Assembly: GCA_947455695.1 (NCBI GenBank)
Contig: CANGRN010000085.1
Coordinates: forward strand, 1 to 6,484
DNA from: Alphaproteobacteria bacterium
GTDB lineage: Bacteria > Pseudomonadota > Alphaproteobacteria > Micropepsales > Micropepsaceae
Length of the DNA stretch: 6,484 nt
Direction: 5' to 3'
Shown: in pieces, positions 1-6,484 of the stretch
Numbering within the stretch: the stretch's first letter is position 1
Layout of the letters: every line of letters starts with the position of its first letter
Notes under the pieces: generated by a model
Seen by the model: only the letters and a program-made list of their open reading frames with translations
Told to the model about the DNA's origin: nothing
Databases searched by the model: none
Position numbers and translations under genes: made by a program

Positions 1-744
1 AACGAAGTCGGCTATGTCAATTTCTCGGCCGCCCAGCCGCTGGCCTTCGACGCCTATCGCGACAATCGCGACACCGGCGGTTTCATCCTGATCGACCGTT
101 TCACCAATGCCACGGTCGGCGCCGGCATGATCGACTTCTCGCTGATGCGCGCGACGAACGTGCATTGGCAGGCCGTGGACGTGAACAAGGATGCCCGCGC
201 CGCCATGAAGGGCCAGAAGCCCGTGGTGCTGTGGTTCACCGGCCTGTCCGGTTCGGGAAAATCCACCATCGCCAACCTGGTGGAAAAGGCGCTGGCCGCC
301 GAAGGCAAGCACACCTATCTGCTGGACGGCGACAATGTCCGCCACGGCTTGAACCGCGACCTGGGCTTCACCGATGCCGACCGGGTAGAGAATATCCGCC
401 GCGTCGGCGAGGCCGCCAAGCTGTTCATCGATGCCGGATTGATCGTGCTGACCGCCTTCATCTCGCCTTTCCGGTCCGAGCGCCGCATGGCGCGCGAACT
501 GGTCGGCGAGGGCGAATTCCTGGAAGTATTCGTGGACACGCCCATCGAAGTCTGCATGAGCCGCGATCCCAAGGGCCTGTATGAAAAGGCCAGGGCCGGC
601 AAGATCAAGAACTTCACCGGCATCGACAGTCCCTACGAAGCCCCGGAACATCCCGACCTGACGCTCAAGACGGTGGAATCGACGCCGGAGGCCCAGGCCG
701 AGAGCATCGTGAAATACCTGCGCGACACGGGCTATCTGGGCTAG
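1..744 (+). CDS. cysNC: Bifunctional sulfate adenylyltransferase subunit 1 / APS kinase (CysNC), C-terminal part
   Basis: The gene is cut by the left edge; frame 1 is open from base 1 to TAG at 742-744 (247 residues). Residues 1-45 match the last beta-barrel domain of the CysN GTPase subunit of ATP sulfurylase, including the [18 protein letters not shown] stretch. From about residue 70 an APS kinase (CysC) domain follows: P-loop GLSGSGKST at 81-89, DGDN at 109-112, ISPFRSER at 154-161 (its serine lies where the E. coli phosphoserine is), and the [12 protein letters not shown] lid region from 189. The family makes APS from sulfate and ATP with CysD, then phosphorylates APS to PAPS, in the cytoplasm. 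The fused CysN-CysC arrangement is common in alphaproteobacteria (NodQ type). All kinase motifs are intact. PAPS feeds cysteine synthesis or sulfotransferases; the window does not show which. cysD should lie upstream, outside the window. Confidence 0.97.
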   Translation, partial: NEVGYVNFSAAQPLAFDAYRDNRDTGGFILIDRFTNATVGAGMIDFSLMRATNVHWQAVDVNKDARAAMKGQKPVVLWFTGLSGSGKSTIANLVEKALAAEGKHTYLLDGDNVRHGLNRDLGFTDADRVENIRRVGEAAKLFIDAGLIVLTAFISPFRSERRMARELVGEGEFLEVFVDTPIEVCMSRDPKGLYEKARAGKIKNFTGIDSPYEAPEHPDLTLKTVESTPEAQAESIVKYLRDTGYLG

Positions 745-749
745 GCGCA

Positions 750-779
750 GGGCTGCGGGCATTGCAAACTCGCAGGCCC
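750..779 (+). other. Imperfect hairpin in the cysNC-glycosyltransferase gap
   Basis: Arm GGGCTGCG (750-757) pairs with CGCA-G-GCCC (771-779) with one bulged G at 775 and a 13-base loop. It starts five bases after the cysNC stop. No T-run follows, so it is not a classical intrinsic terminator. It could stabilise or process the upstream message, or be chance in G+C-rich DNA. Confidence 0.3.
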
Positions 780-796
780 CAGGCGACGGAAGCGGT

Positions 797-1663
797 ATGA
801 CGACCAAGCCCAATGTCGTGATCATTCACGATGGCGACCAGGACTATCTCAAGACCGCGCTGGCGCGTGCGCGGGCGGCCGGCAACATCGTTGCCCATCT
901 GGGCTTTGACCGCATGTCGGACGGTTGGCCGCGCTTCGAGGCGGCCTACCGCCACATGTCCACCCACCCGCATATCTTCGAGCTGCGGTGCTTCCAGCGC
1001 TTCTTTGTCATGCAGCAATTCATGCAGGACCATGGGCTGGACAGTTTCTTCCATGTCGACAGCGATGTGCTGCTTTTCGAGGACCTGCACGGCTTCGAGG
1101 CCGAGCATCTGAAGGCCAGGGGCGTGCCGTGCGGACTGCACATGCCGCTGGCTCAGCCCGGCTTCCGCTATTCCTTCGGGCCACAGACATCTTATTGGAC
1201 GCGGGGCGCGGTGGATGAGTTCTGCGATTACCTGGTGGCCTCGTTTGAAAATATGCTGCCGGCCATGACGGACAAGTGGGCCTGGCACTGCCAGACCGGG
1301 GCGCCCGGCGGCATCTGTGACATGGCGCTGCTGCATCTGTGGGCCCGGGACCGCAGCGACATCGCCAATTTTGCCGCCCCCATCGGCGGGGCGGTGTTCG
1401 ATCTCAACATCAACGGCGCCGAAAACCTGGTGAAGGACGAGTACGAAACCCGGTTTGGCCGCAAGCACATTGTCTTCCGTGACGGCCAGCCCTGGTGCCG
1501 CAACCTGAAGACCGGGGAATGGGTGCGATTCCGTTCGCTGCACTTCCAGGGTCACATCAAGGCGCAGATGGCGCGGGTGGCCCAGGGCAGGGGGCTGGCC
1601 TATGCCCCGCTGATCAAGGAAAAGGCCAAAAACCTGGCCCGGCGGCTGCTCCGGCGCGGCTAG
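797..1663 (+). CDS. Putative GT-A-fold glycosyltransferase of unrecognised subfamily
   Basis: 288 residues, ATG start with GGAAG at 788-792 four bases upstream. No signal peptide or membrane segment is visible, so it is probably cytosolic. Residues 5-12 form a first beta strand (NVVIIHDG). FFHVDSDVLLF at 84-94 contains a DSD (88-90) placed like the metal- and nucleotide-sugar-binding DxD of GT-A enzymes. GGICDMALLHLW at 171-182 resembles the downstream acidic DM segment of such transferases. LHFQGHIK at 248-255 resembles the C-terminal His motif that helps hold the diphosphate. The C-terminus is very basic (ARRLLRRG), which may favour membrane association. Family reasoning supports sugar transfer from a nucleotide sugar; donor and acceptor are unknown. 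It lies 52 bases after cysNC and 69 bases before the aminotransferase, same strand. Assignment rests on motif pattern only; I do not recognise a named homologue. Confidence 0.72.
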   Translation: MTTKPNVVIIHDGDQDYLKTALARARAAGNIVAHLGFDRMSDGWPRFEAAYRHMSTHPHIFELRCFQRFFVMQQFMQDHGLDSFFHVDSDVLLFEDLHGFEAEHLKARGVPCGLHMPLAQPGFRYSFGPQTSYWTRGAVDEFCDYLVASFENMLPAMTDKWAWHCQTGAPGGICDMALLHLWARDRSDIANFAAPIGGAVFDLNINGAENLVKDEYETRFGRKHIVFRDGQPWCRNLKTGEWVRFRSLHFQGHIKAQMARVAQGRGLAYAPLIKEKAKNLARRLLRRG

Positions 1664-1732
1664 ATCGTTCAATGGTCGCGCCGGCAAGCCGGTCGCTCCA
1701 TGGCGCTGGCATCCGGAGGCGCGAGGCTTTAT

Positions 1733-2953
1733 ATGGCAACCCTCAAACAGCCGCCCCAACAGCCCAGGATGCCCATGACGACCGTCGCGAATTTCGACCG
1801 TATCGGCGAGGAAAACGCCTTTGCCGTGCTGGCCCGCGCCACCGCCCTGGCCGCCCAGGGCCGCGACATCATCAATCTGGGCATCGGCCAGCCGGACTTC
1901 CGTACCCCCGACCATATCGTGGAAGCCGCCGCCAAGGCGCTGCGCGACGGCCATCACGGCTACACCCCCGCCAACGGCATCCTGCCGCTGCGCGAAGCGG
2001 TGTCGGCCGATCTGCACAAGCGGTATGGCGTGACGGTATCGCCGGAAGAAGTGATGATCATGCCGGGCGGCAAGCCCACCATGTACATGTCCATCATGAT
2101 GTTCGGCGAACCGGGGGCGGAAATCATGTATCCCGATCCCGGCTTTCCGATTTACCGCTCCATGATCGAGTATACCGGCGCCACCCCGGTGCCGATCCCG
2201 ATCCGCGAGGAAAACGGTTTTGCCTTTTCCGCCGACGAAACGCTCAGCCTCATCACCGACAAGACAAGGCTGATCATCATCAACTCGCCTGCCAATCCGA
2301 CGGGCGGCGTCACGCCCAAGGCCGAAGTCGACAAGTTCGTGAAGGGCATGGAGAAGTGGCCGAACGTCGCCATCCTGTCGGACGAAATTTACGACCAGCT
2401 GCTCTATGACGGCGAAAAGCACGTCACCCTGCTGAGCTATCCGTCCATCCGCGACCGGCTGATCATCCTCAATGGCTGGTCCAAGACCTATGCCATGACC
2501 GGCTGGCGCCTGGGTTACGCCATCTGGCCGGGCAAGCTTTACGACTATGCCCGCAAGCTGGCGGTGAACCTGCATTCCTGCGTCAATGCGCCGACCCAGT
2601 ATGCCGGCATCGCCGCCCTGACCGGGCCGCAGGATGCGGTGGCCTACATGCTTGGCGAGTTCGACAAGCGCCGCAAGCTGGTGGTGGAAGGCCTGAACAA
2701 GCTGCCGGGCGTATCCTGCATCACGCCGAAGGGCGCCTTCTATGCCTTCCCCAACGTCAAGCAGACTGGCTGGAAGGCCAAGCCGCTGGCCAATGCGCTG
2801 CTGGACGAGACCGGCGTGGCGCTGATCGGCGGGCCGGACTTCGGCATTCTGGGCGAAGGCTATCTGCGCCTGTCCTATGCCAATTCGGCAGAGAATATCC
2901 TGCGCGCCCTGGAGCGCATGGGCGAGTTCCTGCAGACCCGCAAGGCGGCCTAG
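1733..2953 (+). CDS. PLP-dependent class I/II aminotransferase (fold type I)
   Basis: 406 residues from ATG 1733, chosen because GAGG at 1723-1726 sits six bases upstream. An upstream in-frame ATG at 1700 has no good ribosome site and adds residues outside the conserved fold; ATG 1769 and 1775 are also possible. Fold-type-I motifs in order: LGIGQPDF at 49-56, GYTPANGILPLREA after it, the GGKP cofactor-phosphate turn, YPDPGFPIY, NSPANPTGG with Asn188, SDEIYD with Asp217 and Tyr220 (pyridine ring contacts), NGWSKTYAMTGWRLGY with Schiff-base Lys251, and YLRLSYANS with Arg379 binding the substrate carboxylate. The length is normal and all key residues are present, so it should be an active cytosolic transaminase moving an amino group between an amino acid and a 2-oxo acid. 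It belongs to the broad aspartate/aromatic/methionine group and the amino acid cannot be named. The phosphatase gene starts two bases beyond its stop. Confidence 0.93.
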   Translation: MATLKQPPQQPRMPMTTVANFDRIGEENAFAVLARATALAAQGRDIINLGIGQPDFRTPDHIVEAAAKALRDGHHGYTPANGILPLREAVSADLHKRYGVTVSPEEVMIMPGGKPTMYMSIMMFGEPGAEIMYPDPGFPIYRSMIEYTGATPVPIPIREENGFAFSADETLSLITDKTRLIIINSPANPTGGVTPKAEVDKFVKGMEKWPNVAILSDEIYDQLLYDGEKHVTLLSYPSIRDRLIILNGWSKTYAMTGWRLGYAIWPGKLYDYARKLAVNLHSCVNAPTQYAGIAALTGPQDAVAYMLGEFDKRRKLVVEGLNKLPGVSCITPKGAFYAFPNVKQTGWKAKPLANALLDETGVALIGGPDFGILGEGYLRLSYANSAENILRALERMGEFLQTRKAA

Positions 2954-2955
2954 TT

Positions 2956-3618
2956 CTGAGCTTTCAGGCGATCATTTTCGATTGCGACGGTGTCCTGGTC
3001 GACAGCGAAGTCATCGCGCTGAAGGTCGAGATGGAGATGCTGGCCGAGCAGGGCCTGATCTTCGAGCGCAGCGATTATGTGAATCGCTTCATGGGCCTGT
3101 CCACTGACGCCTTTCACGCCGCCATCGATGACGAAGCCCAGAAGCGTCTGGGCCGGCCCATCGCCGAAGCCGTCCGCCAGTCCGAGCGGCTTCGCGCGGT
3201 GATGGTGGCCGAACTCACGGAGGTGCCCGGCGCGGGGCATGCCGTGGCGGGACTGACCCTGCCCAAGGCCATCGCCAGCTCCGGTTCGGTGGGCGGGCTG
3301 GAGCGCAAGCTCAAGCGCACCGGCCTGTGGGATCACTTCGCGCCCCATGTCTATGGCGCCGACCATGTGGCCAACGCCAAGCCGGCGCCCGACCTGTTCC
3401 TGCATGCCGCCGCGGCGCTGGGCGTGCCGCCGGGCGACTGCCTGGTGCTGGAAGACAGCGTGAACGGGGTTAAGGCCGCGCGCGCCGCGGGCATGACGGT
3501 TTGGGGCTTTCTGGGCGGCGGCCATGCCGATGACGGGCTGGGCGCGCGCCTGGCTCAGGCCGGGGCCGAACGCCTGGTCCGCGACTGGCCGGAAGCCGCG
3601 CGCCTGTTGGCCGCTTAA
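2956..3618 (+). CDS. HAD-superfamily phosphatase, beta-phosphoglucomutase-like, probable CTG start
   Basis: 220 residues if started at CTG 2956. HAD motifs: I, FDCDGVLVDS at 8-17 with nucleophile Asp9 and acid/base Asp11; II, IASSGS with Ser108/Ser109; III, Lys142 in NAKPAPDLF; IV, LEDSVNG with Glu166/Asp167. A helical cap lies between motifs I and II, as in subfamily IA (phosphoglycolate phosphatase, beta-phosphoglucomutase and YieH-like sugar-phosphate phosphatases). The expected role is hydrolysis of a small phosphate ester in the cytosol; substrate unknown. Start choice: the first ATG in frame is 3031, downstream of motif I, and would delete both catalytic aspartates. Upstream codons of this frame, back into the aminotransferase, show no ATG, GTG or TTG as far as 2521. 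CTG 2956 gives an N-terminus (xSFQAIIFDCDG) typical of the family, with AAGG at 2942-2945 ten bases before. The two-base gap after the aminotransferase stop suggests coupled translation. Confidence 0.88.
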   Translation: MSFQAIIFDCDGVLVDSEVIALKVEMEMLAEQGLIFERSDYVNRFMGLSTDAFHAAIDDEAQKRLGRPIAEAVRQSERLRAVMVAELTEVPGAGHAVAGLTLPKAIASSGSVGGLERKLKRTGLWDHFAPHVYGADHVANAKPAPDLFLHAAAALGVPPGDCLVLEDSVNGVKAARAAGMTVWGFLGGGHADDGLGARLAQAGAERLVRDWPEAARLLAA

Positions 3619-3634
3619 CCGGTAAGCTTAATTT
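3613..3634 (+). terminator. Weak terminator-like hairpin at the end of the phosphatase gene
   Basis: GCTTA (3613-3617) and TAAGC (3623-3627) flank a five-base loop and are followed by TTAATTT (3628-3634). The stop codon TAA is inside it. The stem is only five pairs and the T-tract is broken by AA, so this is a weak candidate for ending the plus-strand operon. Confidence 0.2.
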
Positions 3635-3644
3635 GGGCTCTGCT

Positions 3645-3674
3645 TTGGCGCCTGTGCCAAAACGGGATTACAAT
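3645..3674 (+). promoter_or_regulatory. Sigma-70-like promoter overlapping inverted repeats
   Basis: TTGGCG at 3645-3650 matches four of six bases of the -35 consensus. TACAAT at 3669-3674 matches five of six of the -10 consensus. The spacer is 18 bases. The expected start of transcription is about 3680-3682, on or next to the ATG at 3681. Three related arms overlap it: TTTGGC (3644-3649), GCCAAAA (3656-3662) and TTTTGGC (3674-3680). The middle arm can pair with either neighbour. These could be an operator around the -10 element. The region is visibly more A+T-rich than the flanking genes, as promoters usually are. Confidence 0.38.
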
Positions 3675-3680
3675 TTTGGC

Positions 3681-3824
3681 ATGATCGCAGGGTTCCAAAG
3701 CATCGCACGGGCGATTTGGCGGGTGGCGTTTGCCGCCGGCGCCGGTGCCGCCGTGCTGCTGATCTGCGTTGCCGCCTGCGTCTTTACTTTGATCTCGGCC
3801 CCGCCGCGCATTCAGGCGCGGTAG
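3681..3824 (+). CDS. Possible small single-span membrane protein
   Basis: 47 residues from ATG 3681 to TAG 3822-3824. A TTG 48 bases upstream (3633) could extend it to 63 residues, but that would run the coding region through the promoter-like element. The N-terminus has several basic residues (Arg, Arg), followed from about residue 15 by a hydrophobic stretch rich in Ala, Gly, Val, Leu, Ile and Cys (AFAAGAGAAVLLICVAACVF), long enough for one transmembrane helix. A short basic tail ends in PPRIQAR. No clear Shine-Dalgarno lies close to the ATG, but the -10-like TACAAT would put transcription start at the ATG itself, as in leaderless genes. Its last 13 bases overlap the end of the convergent epimerase gene. 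No family is recognised. It may be a chance open frame in G+C-rich DNA; the membrane-like composition and promoter are the only support. Confidence 0.35.
   Translation: MIAGFQSIARAIWRVAFAAGAGAAVLLICVAACVFTLISAPPRIQAR
3804..3821. repeat. Inverted repeat across the two convergent stop codons
   Basis: CCGCGC (3804-3809) and GCGCGG (3816-3821) form a perfect six-pair stem with a six-base loop. It spans the epimerase stop (TGA on the minus strand at 3812-3814) and ends at the small gene's TAG. No T-run follows on either strand, so termination by this hairpin alone would be weak. Confidence 0.3.
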
Positions 3825-4777
3825 TAGTCCCGGAACCAGTCCACGAATTTGGGAATGCCCGCGCTGATGGGCGTGGTGGGCTTGTAGCCCAGCGCCGCGG
3901 TGCTGGCATCTATGTCGGCCCAGGTCGCGGGCACGTCGCCCGGCTGCATCGGCGCCATCACCATCTGCGCCTTCTTGCCCAGCGCTTTTTCGAGATCGCC
4001 AATGAAATCGGTGAGCTTCTCGGATTTATTGTTGCCCAAGTTATAAACCGCATGCGGTGGTGACGACGCAGGTGGCCGATCCAGCGCCCGCAGCACGCCG
4101 TCCACGATGTCGTCGACATAGGTGAAGTCGCGCCACATTTCCCCGTGATTGAACACCTTGATCGGCTCGCCCGCCGCGATGGCCTTGGCGAACAGGATCG
4201 GCGCCATGTCCGGCCGGCCCCAGGGTCCATAGACGGTGAAGAAGCGCAGGCCCGTGCAGGGGATGACATAGAGATGCGCGTAAGCCTGGGTGAAAAGTTC
4301 GTCGGCGCGCTTGGTGGCGGCATAGAGCGAGTTGGGATGATCAACCGCATCGCCCACTGCGAAAGGCGTCTTCTTGTTGGCGCCATAAACGGACGAGGAA
4401 CTGGCATAGACGAAATGCGCGATCTTGAGCGCCCGCGCCAGTTCCAGCATCACGGTGTGACCCATCATGTTGGCGGTGACATAGGCGAAGGGATCTTCCA
4501 GACTGTAGCGAACGCCGGGCTGGGCGGCGAGGTGGATGATCGCGCTGATGCCGGTGCCGGCCAAGGTCCCGATCACGCTTTTGTCGGCGATGTCGGCGTG
4601 GTGAAACGTGAAGTCCTTGTGCGGCGACAGGGTCTGAAGCCGCGCCTGCTTCAGTGCCACATCATAATAGGGGCTGAGATTGTCCACGCCGATGACATGA
4701 TCGCCCCGGGCCAGAAGCGCCCGTGAGACCGCGGCGCCGATGAAGCCCGCCGCGCCGGTGACCAGAATTTTCGCCAA
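3812..4777 (-). CDS. lpsL: UDP-glucuronate 4-epimerase (extended SDR)
   Basis: 321 residues, slightly shorter than the usual 330-340. NAD-binding motif GAAGFIG at 8-14, Asp32 in VDNL for the NAD ribose, SSSSVYG at 126-132, and catalytic Tyr152/Lys156 in YAATK. GLRFFTVYGPWGRPDM (about 176-191) and RDFTYVDDIVDG are hallmarks of the UDP-glucuronate epimerase branch (LpsL, Cap1J, plant GAE). The reaction converts UDP-glucuronate to UDP-galacturonate through a 4-keto intermediate, in the cytosol. The start is TTG at 4777-4775, preceded six bases earlier by AGG (ACAGG); no ATG precedes the Rossmann motif. The gap to the upstream dehydrogenase stop is 11 bases and the ribosome site sits against that stop, so translation is probably coupled. 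With ugd in the same operon its substrate is supplied locally. UDP-glucose 4-epimerase activity is the less likely alternative. Confidence 0.93.
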   Translation of the reverse strand: MAKILVTGAAGFIGAAVSRALLARGDHVIGVDNLSPYYDVALKQARLQTLSPHKDFTFHHADIADKSVIGTLAGTGISAIIHLAAQPGVRYSLEDPFAYVTANMMGHTVMLELARALKIAHFVYASSSSVYGANKKTPFAVGDAVDHPNSLYAATKRADELFTQAYAHLYVIPCTGLRFFTVYGPWGRPDMAPILFAKAIAAGEPIKVFNHGEMWRDFTYVDDIVDGVLRALDRPPASSPPHAVYNLGNNKSEKLTDFIGDLEKALGKKAQMVMAPMQPGDVPATWADIDASTAALGYKPTTPISAGIPKFVDWFRDYYRA

Positions 4778-4788
4778 TTGCGGCCTGT

Positions 4789-6066
<1,278 letters not shown>

Positions 6067-6148
6067 TCCGAGCGCCCCGTTAACCGATGGGCGCAAGTTT
6101 ACGGGCGCAAGCCTTACCGAAAGGCCAAGAGGCGTGGTTAACGCCGGA
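6067..6148 (-). promoter_or_regulatory. ugd-tviB intergenic spacer with direct repeats
   Basis: This 82-base spacer holds two identical 9-mers, GGGCGCAAG on the plus strand, at 6089-6097 and 6103-6111. There is a short hairpin GCCTT/AAGGC at 6111-6125, and GTTAAC palindromes lie near both ends (6079-6084 and 6136-6141). No convincing promoter was found on the minus strand. It may be an internal regulatory or processing site, or carry no function. Confidence 0.25.
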
Positions 6149-6484
6149 TCAGCGCCCTACGCTGATGTAGCGAAATCCCGCTTCTGTCATCTGGGTGGGG
6201 CGATAGATGTTGCGCAGATCCACCATCAGCGGGGTCTTCAGCGCCGCCTTCACGCGCGCGAAGTCCAGGGCGCGGAATTCATTCCATTCGGTCAGGATCA
6301 CCACGCCATCAGCGCCTTCCAGCGCGTCATAGGTGTCGGCCCGATAGTCCAGCTGCAGATGCTTGGCGGCTTCCTTGTGACCTTCCGGATCAAAGGCGCG
6401 GATGACGGCGCCGGCTTTTTGCAAGTACGGCACGATCACCAGTGACGGCGCATCTCGCATGTCGTCGGTGTTGGGCTTGAAGGT
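6149..6484 (-). CDS. ugd: UDP-glucose 6-dehydrogenase, C-terminal fragment
   Basis: The gene is cut by the right edge; 111 residues remain, ending at TGA (6151-6149). The fragment begins with TFKPNTDDMRDAPS, the signature at the start of the UDP-sugar-binding C-terminal domain of UDP-glucose dehydrogenases (Ugd, RkpK, TuaD). It continues with VIRAFDPEG, ADGVVILTEWNEFRALD and DLRNIYRP, and closes with the YISVGR ending that typifies this branch. The enzyme oxidises UDP-glucose to UDP-glucuronate with two NAD+ in the cytosol. The catalytic cysteine and NAD domain lie outside the window, so intactness cannot be judged. It differs from the next gene, whose signatures are of the TviB branch, so the pair is not a simple recent duplication. 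Its product is the substrate of the epimerase two genes downstream. Confidence 0.93.
   Translation of the reverse strand, partial: TFKPNTDDMRDAPSLVIVPYLQKAGAVIRAFDPEGHKEAAKHLQLDYRADTYDALEGADGVVILTEWNEFRALDFARVKAALKTPLMVDLRNIYRPTQMTEAGFRYISVGR

Noticed and set aside
1700..1732. Upstream ATG extension of the aminotransferase
   Set aside because: The 11 extra residues lie outside the conserved fold, and the best ribosome site (GAGG 1723-1726) serves ATG 1733.
1664..1732. Short CCGGC/GCCGG inverted repeat between the glycosyltransferase and aminotransferase genes as a terminator
   Set aside because: The arms are only two bases apart, so the stem cannot form fully, and no T-run follows.
1495..2409. 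A 304-codon plus-strand frame overlapping the glycosyltransferase end and the aminotransferase
   Set aside because: Composition is Arg/Gly/Pro-rich shadow sequence without motifs, and it conflicts with two strong genes in other frames.
665..2575. A 636-codon open frame on the minus strand opposite the glycosyltransferase and aminotransferase genes
   Set aside because: Its translation is low-complexity, rich in Arg, Gly, His and Ala, with no family motif. It mirrors two well-supported plus-strand genes and is explained by the G+C-rich third positions of those genes.
6067..6096. TTG-started 10-residue extension of the TviB-like protein
   Set aside because: Family members start close to the Rossmann motif, and ATG 6066 has a reasonable GGGG ribosome site.
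6079..6141. CtrA-type TTAA-N7-TTAA site in the ugd-tviB gap
   Set aside because: The two TTAA-containing elements are 57 bases apart, far from the seven-base spacing required.

Overview
The window looks like chromosomal DNA of a high-G+C alphaproteobacterium. This is inferred from the fused CysN-CysC protein, the strong G/C bias at third codon positions and the style of the nucleotide-sugar genes. The genus cannot be fixed from the sequence. No RNA gene, insertion sequence, CRISPR array or origin was seen.

Left half, plus strand (1-3618). The 3' end of a cysNC gene (PAPS synthesis) is followed by an unfamiliar GT-A-like glycosyltransferase with a DSD motif, a fold-type-I PLP aminotransferase, and a HAD-superfamily phosphatase. 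The gaps are 52, 69 and 2 bases, so these genes may be co-transcribed, although the first three are functionally unrelated on their face. The phosphatase appears to start at a CTG codon two bases after the aminotransferase stop. The first downstream ATG would remove its catalytic aspartate motif.

Middle (3619-3824). A convergent junction carries a promoter-like sequence, overlapping inverted repeats and a possible small single-span membrane protein (47 codons). Its 3' end overlaps the end of the opposing operon by 13 bases.

Right half, minus strand (6484 down to 3812). A nucleotide-sugar operon is read in the order ugd (3' end only), a TviB/WbpO-type UDP-HexNAc dehydrogenase, and a UDP-glucuronate 4-epimerase. 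Ugd would make UDP-glucuronate and the epimerase would turn it into UDP-galacturonate. The TviB-like enzyme would make a UDP-N-acetylhexosaminuronate. Together they would supply acidic sugar donors for a surface polysaccharide (capsule, exopolysaccharide or LPS). The nearby PAPS synthase and orphan glycosyltransferase fit, but do not prove, a link to surface-glycan synthesis, possibly a sulfated one.

Overall this is mostly recognisable metabolism. I see no clear sign of a wholly new system. The items most worth a second look are the CTG-started phosphatase, the possibly leaderless small membrane gene with its nested repeats, and the orphan glycosyltransferase beside cysNC.
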